Source: Papio anubis (taxonomy: Eukaryota; Chordata; Mammalia; Primates; Cercopithecidae). Taken from it: DNA of 64,000 nucleotides. Both the position numbers and the translations under genes were made by a program. This document shows, in pieces, positions 59,155 to 64,000 of this stretch (positions are counted from its first letter, which is position 1; each line of letters begins with the position of its first letter). The notes under the pieces were generated by a model that did no database searches, had not been told where the DNA came from, and was given only the letters and a program-made list of their open reading frames with translations. Location of the stretch: positions 215,327,467-215,391,466 of the forward strand of contig NC_044976.1 in the NCBI RefSeq assembly GCF_008728515.1. Reading direction: 5' to 3'.

Positions 59155-61440
59155 AGAGACGTCATCAAGATGGCTGACTAGAGGCAGCTGGCACTCATCT
59201 CCTCCACCAAAAAAAACAGTAACAGTGAGCAGATAACCACAGGTTAAACAGAGCATCTAAGAGGGAACAATGGAATTCAGCACAAAAGGGACAGTGACTC
59301 TCCAAGGCACAGAAAACGAGGGAAGGTAACCAGCAGTCTCAGCCAGGATTGGCTCAGAGCCAGGAAAGGCTCCCCCTCCCCATTGTAGAGAAAAGGTAAG
59401 CAAGAGTTCTCCAGTTGTCCACATTACCACCACAGATGCCCGCCATCCTAGCCACAGGAGAGCTGCTCATCTTCACAGGCCCTGAGCCTAGTATAGGGAG
59501 TTGACTGGAGTCCATCGTGGAATTGTTCCCGAGGGCATTCATGCTGCATTCTAGTCACCCCTCAAGACCCAAGGTGCTATGACATGGTACCATTTTGAGA
59601 GCCCAGCAACCACCAGACTACATCCTGCCCTGGACCCCAGAAGCCCATTCCACATCCCTGGAATGCCACTGATATTCCCCCACATCCACTCAGAGGGCTG
59701 CAGTATCATGAGGCCAGCTGGACCAAGTGGTACGGCCAAGTACAGGTACGGTGTCCTGTACTCCAACCCACATTGTGTCCTATACCCTGGGGAACAGGGG
59801 AACCAGTGCACCAGGAGGCTGCTCCCAAGACAAATGGAGCTGAAGCACATATTTCTTAAAGCATGGGAACTGCCTGTCTGGGGTCACTGCCACCTACAGT
59901 GATGCCACCCCTTCCAAGGACAAGGCCACCACACACCTGTGCATGCCTTCAGGGGGCCTGAGGACCAGCTCTCTGGGGCACAACGCCCAGAGGTCCCATC
60001 TGCACACTATCTGGGGGCTGGAAGATAGGCTAAGCCTGCACATGTCTGCACATGGCATCAAGGAAATTGAGGACAGGACTGGGTCAACCCATCTCCAGTT
60101 GTGCTATATGCACCATTACAATGCCTGTTGATAGACTCATGTCATTTAGACACCTAAGGACCAGAATGCCTGGCCCACTGCCACCATCACCAGTACCCAC
60201 ACGTGCCACCCAGGGACCCAAGAACCAGCACACCTGGTGTCTCCATCCCCAGCAAAGGTTGCCTAAGCCTCCACTAACAACCACAGCCTAAGCCACTAAG
60301 GAACTTGTGATCACTGCTGACACTGATTATGGATAAAGAAATATGGAGACCACACTACTGTGCCCACCCAGAATCAGAGCAAAAGAACTCTACCCAACAA
60401 ATCCCGTAAATATATCTACATGACAACCCAAATGTCCATCAGTGACAGATTGGATTAAGAAAATGTGGCACATATACACCATGGAATACTATGCAGCCAT
60501 AAAAAAGGATGAGTTTGCATCCTTTGTAGGGACATGGATGCAGCTGGAAACCATCATTCTTAGCAAACTATCACAAGAACAGAAAACCAAACACTGCATG
60601 TTCTCACTCATAGGTGGGAACTGAACAATGAGATCACTTGGACTCAGGAAGGGGAACATCACACACCGGGGCCTATCATGGGGAGGGAGGAGGGGGGAGG
60701 GATTGCATTGGGAGTTATACCTGATGTAAATGACGAGTTGATGGGTGCAGCAGACCAACATGGCACAAGTATACATATGTAACAAACCTGCACGTTATGC
60801 ACATGTACCCTACAACTTAAAGTATAATAATAATAAATAAATTAAAATATATATATATATATCTACATGAAAGAGTCCTTCTCTATGAAAGCCAATCCAA
60901 AAACTTAGAAGAAGCAATTATGACACCAGATATACAGATGTAAGGACACAAGAAATGTCAAAAAGAAAACATGACACCTACAAAGGAACACAATAATTCT
61001 TCAGTAAAAGATATCAAAGAAAAGGAAATCTATGATATGCTTGAAAAGAAATGTGAAATAATGATCTCAAGGAAACTCAGTGATATACAAGAGAACAGAC
61101 AGACAATAGGGAAAACTCAGAAAAGCAGTTAATGATCTGAGTAAATTCAACAAAGAGAATCATAAAAAGAAGCAATAGAGAAATCCTAGAACTGAAGAAT
61201 TCAATGAACAAAATTAAAAAATATAATCGAGAAGCTTCAACAATAGGCTAGATCACGAAGAAGGAATTTCTGAATTGAAGGCAGATCTTTTGAAATGACA
61301 CAGTCAGTCCAAAAAAGGTGAAAATGTAACAAGAAAGGATGAAGAAAGCCTAAGTGACATATGGGACATCATAAAGTAAAAAGTATTCAAATATTGAAAT
61401 TTCCAACGAGAGAAGAAATTTTAAAAGTCAGAGAAAACAG
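59155..61440 (+). mobile_element. Old L1 5' end (5' UTR into ORF1 region), interrupted
   Basis: It starts near gtcatcaagatggctgacta, gaggcagctggcactcatct, a typical old L1 5' UTR start. It continues through GC-rich UTR to 60409, is broken by a younger L1, then resumes at 60871 with A-rich sequence leading to ORF1-like modules (gaactgaagaattcaatgaa, aagtgacatatgggacatca). No intact ORF1. Confidence 0.75.
60424..60856 (+). mobile_element. L1PA-type 3' end with 14-bp target duplication
   Basis: Young, 5'-truncated L1 containing atgtggcacatatacaccat, catgttctcactcataggtg and tgcacatgtaccctacaact, with a TAA/TA-rich tail. Flanked by atatatctacatga at 60410-60423 and 60857-60870. Confidence 0.95.
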
Positions 61441-61707
61441 AGGTGGAGCAAGATGCTGGAATAGAAAGCTCCACCGATTGCCCCCACCCCCACAAGGACA
61501 CCAAGTTAACAACTATCCACACAGAAAAAACCCTTCATGAGAACCAAACGCCAGATGAGCATTCACAGAACTGGGTTTTCGCTTCATACTGCGAAAAGGG
61601 GCACTGAAGAGAGAGAACAAGCTGTCCTGAATCGCCAATGTCACCTCTCCCTGACCCCCAGCAGTGGTGCGTGGTGATAAGAGTCTCTCTGGGTGCTAGG
61701 GAAGGGA

Positions 61708-62518
61708 TGATAGAGTTTGGCTCTGTGTCCTTACCCAAATCTCAAATTGTAATTGGAACTTACATCCCCTGAAATAACAGCCTGAGCTGTACCTTGACCT
61801 CTTTTAGTCACAGCTGGAGCAGTTGGGATGCAGGGCCCCAAGTCTGCACACTGCAGGGGGGCTCTGGACCCTGCCCATAAAACCACTTTTTTTCCTCCTA
61901 GGCCTCTGGGCCTGTGATGGGAGGGGCTGCTGTGAAAGTCTCTGAGATCCTCTAGAGACATTTTCTCCATTGTCTTGATGATCAACATTAGGCTCCTTGT
62001 TACTTGTGCAAATTTCTATAGCCTGAATTTCTCCCCAGAATATGGGTTTTTCTTTCCTACCATATCATCAGGCTGCAAATATTGACTCCATGTCTCACAT
62101 CCAGGTCACATGGGGATTACGGGAATTACATCTTCAGTTTATCCCCATAATCCTCACAGGTCAAGGGAGGAACCTGGTGGGAAGTGACTGGATCATGGGG
62201 GCTGTTCTCATGACAGTGAGTGAGTTCTCACGAGATTTGATGGTTTTATAAGGGGCTCTTCCCCTTCTGCTCTTCATTTTCTCTCTCATCTGCCACCACG
62301 TAAGACATGCCTCTTCCTCTTCACTATGATTCCCCTTCTGCTCTTCATTTTCTCTCTCACCTGCCACCATGTAAGACATGCCTCTTCCTCTTCACTATGA
62401 TTATCAGTTTCCTGAGGCCTCCCCAAGCATGTGGAACTGTGAGTCAATTAAAACTCTTTTCTTTGTAAATTACCCAGTCTCAGGTAACATCTTTATAGCA
62501 GTGTGAAAACAGACTCAT
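61708..62518 (+). mobile_element. MST/THE1-type MaLR LTR with inserted internal sequence
   Basis: The LTR starts tgatagagtttggctctgtg and continues from about 62140 with cataatcctcacaggtcaag, ggaacctggtgggaagtgac, tgatggttttataaggggct and tttatagcagtgtgaaaaca. Between 61760 and 62130 lies sequence I recognise as MaLR internal region in antisense (ctgagctgtaccttgacctc, ttttcctcctaggcctctgg, catcaggctgcaaatat). Confidence 0.75.
62260..62401 (+). repeat. 71-bp tandem duplication inside the LTR
   Basis: Copies at 62260-62330 and 62331-62401 (tccccttctgctcttcattt ... cactatga) differ at two positions, so this duplication is much younger than the LTR. Confidence 0.93.
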
Positions 62519-63888
62519 CCGAGGAAGAATACAGCAATTGTGAGGCATTGAACTCAGTCCTGTCCTGTTAGAGGAGAAAGGAAAATCAAACCAAACTCAT
62601 CTGATGTTGCCCACAGAGGGAGCATGCAAACTAGCCCTAGCCAGGGGGGAATCGCCAATCCCACAGGTCCAAACTTGAGTGCCCGCAAACCTCACCACCG
62701 AGGGCCAAAGTGCTCTTGGTCTCTAAGTAAACCTGAAAGGCAGTCTAGGCCACAACGACTGCAACTCGTAGGCAAGTCCTACAGCTGAACTAGGCCCAGG
62801 GACAGTGGACTTAGGGGGCATGCGACATACTGAGGCACCAGCTGGGGCAGCCAAGGGAGTGCTGGCATCACCCCTCCCCTCGCCCCAGGGTGCACAGCAC
62901 CTGGCTCCAAGAGAGACCCCCTTCCTTCTGCTGGAGGAGAGGATGGGGAACAGTGGGGAGGACTTTGTCCTGCCTCTTGGATACCAGCTCAGCCACAGCC
63001 GGATAGGGCACCAGCAGAGTGATGAGGCCCCCATTCCAGGCCATAGCTCCCAGATGACATTTGCAGACATACCCTGGGCCGGAAGGGAAGCTGCTGCCTT
63101 GAAGGAAAGGACCCAGTCCTGCCAGCATTCATCACCTGCTAACCGCAGAGCCCTTGGGCCCTGAATAATCAGCAGTGACAGCCAGGTATTACATCGAGGG
63201 CCTTGGGTGAGTCTCCGGGACTTGCTGGCTTCAGGTGAGACTCAGCACATAACTGGCTGTAGCTATAGGGCAAAACTCCTTCTGTTTGAGAAAAGCAGAC
63301 AGAAAAGTAAAAGGGACTCAGGTACCAACATCTTAGGTACCAAGAACCCCAAGAGTGGGTTCCTGGGGTCCCTGATTCCAAGACTTGAGTCTTAGCATTT
63401 CTGGGCCTGCCTTGGACCATAGGGGAGCCCTCTTCCCTGAAGAGAGAGTCCCAAATCCCTGCAGCGTTCACCACAAGCTGACTTAAGAGACCTTGGGCCT
63501 TAAGGGAATGTCGGTGGTAGTCTGGCAATACTCCATGTGGCCAGGAGTAAAGGTGGCTAGGGTGAGGTTCCTGTGCCTTTGGAAAAAGGAGAGAAGAGTG
63601 AGAAAGAGTGTCTTACAGTTTTCGTGCCAGCTCAGTCATAATATAAAAGAATACCAGGTAGACTTCTAAGGTTTTTGACTCTAGTCCCTGATTCCCAGAC
63701 AGCACTTCTGGACCCACCTGGGGCCTGGGGGACCTCATGGCCCTGAAGGGAAGGACATAGGCCTTGCTGGCTTTGCCACCTGCTGATTGTAGAGCCCCAG
63801 ACCCTTGAGCAAACACAGTCAGTAGCCAGGGAGTGGCTACAGCAGGTCTTGGGCAAGACCCAGCACTGTGCTGGCTTCAGGTCTACAT

Positions 63889-64000
63889 AAAAGCAGAAAC
63901 ATAGAACAATGGAACAGACTAGAAAACCCCGAAGCAAATCTACGCACCTATAGTGAACTCATTTTTTATAAAACTGCCAAGAACATAGAAAAGACAGTCT
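63889..64000 (+). mobile_element. L1 ORF2 fragment, runs off the window
   Basis: The text catagaacaatggaacagac, agtgaactcattttttataa, ctgccaagaacatagaaaag is ORF2 3' region. It abuts L1 5' UTR sequence directly, by a large internal deletion or a separate insertion. Confidence 0.85.

Larger units (their letters stand above)
61441..63888 (+). mobile_element. Second old L1 5' UTR, interrupted by a MaLR LTR
   Basis: It starts ggtggagcaagatgctggaa, tagaaagctccaccgattgc, a recognised L1 5' UTR start. After a MaLR insertion (61708-62518) it resumes with atacagcaattgtgaggcat and continues GC-rich. About three diverged repeats of a 250-400-bp block carry the ccctgattcc, cctgaagggaagg and cttgggcaagaccc motifs. 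Confidence 0.7.

Noticed and set aside
62805..63164. 119-codon frame in GC-rich sequence
   Set aside because: Lies in L1 5' UTR sequence, which is GC-rich and non-coding.
20668..64000. Upstream SMYD3 SET or post-SET exons
   Set aside because: No minus-strand text for LLNHSCDPNC, EELTICYLD or CFECDCFRCQ was seen; this interval appears to be a single intron.

Overview
This window is nuclear DNA from an Old World monkey (macaque, baboon or guenon type). It lies inside the 3' half of SMYD3, a MYND/SET-domain lysine methyltransferase gene read on the minus strand. The species call rests on the youngest Alu copies. The one at 24088-24397 has the right-monomer block gatccggccactgc and the linker gccgggcgaggtgg, which I associate with cercopithecoid AluYR-type subfamilies rather than human AluY. 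There are no bacterial-style genes, CRISPR arrays or operons.

Only two coding segments can be supported, both SMYD3 exons on the minus strand. One is at 20580-20667 (88 bp, peptide DADMLTGDEQVWKEVQES...AHW) and the next is at 15012-15186 (175 bp, WEQVLAMCQAIISSNSERLP...TRTMEPY). They join in frame, splitting one Lys codon, and cover roughly residues 272-358 of the 428-residue protein: the end of the post-SET linker and the first part of the C-terminal TPR-like helical domain. All other DNA here is intron: part of the upstream intron (20668-64000), one complete intron (15187-20579) and part of the downstream intron (1-15011). I found no other SMYD3 exon.

The most interesting signals are at the splice sites. 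The complete 5,393-bp intron starts with GTATCCTTT and has ATCCTTAAC 16 nt before its 3' splice site, with no clear pyrimidine tract. This is the signature of a U12-type (minor spliceosome) intron. The next intron starts with GC, not GT (CAG|gcgagt). The upstream intron's likely branch site lies in an antisense L1 fragment that almost touches the exon.

The introns are a dense repeat landscape. There are nine Alus (4.4-7.0, 15.4, 23.1, 24.1, 49.3 and 55.2 kb), L1 fragments at 10.6, 20.7, 47.2 and 50.2 kb, and a stack of L1 5' ends at 59.1-64 kb. There are two LTR12 (HERV-9) solo LTRs at 42.1 and 51.6 kb. The first is nested in an older minus-strand LTR; the second splits a MIR. Another class I LTR sits at 44.7 kb, and MaLR-type LTRs at 23.6, 57.2 and 61.7 kb. 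MIR and L2 relics and two DNA-transposon remnants lie between them. Tandem repeats include a 33-bp, CpG-rich minisatellite of about 23 units (37679-38476), a 34-bp repeat near 9.7 kb, and 103-bp and 114-bp duplications. A truncated U2 snRNA pseudogene is at 55688-55740. Long open frames over the minisatellite are artefacts of its 33-bp period.
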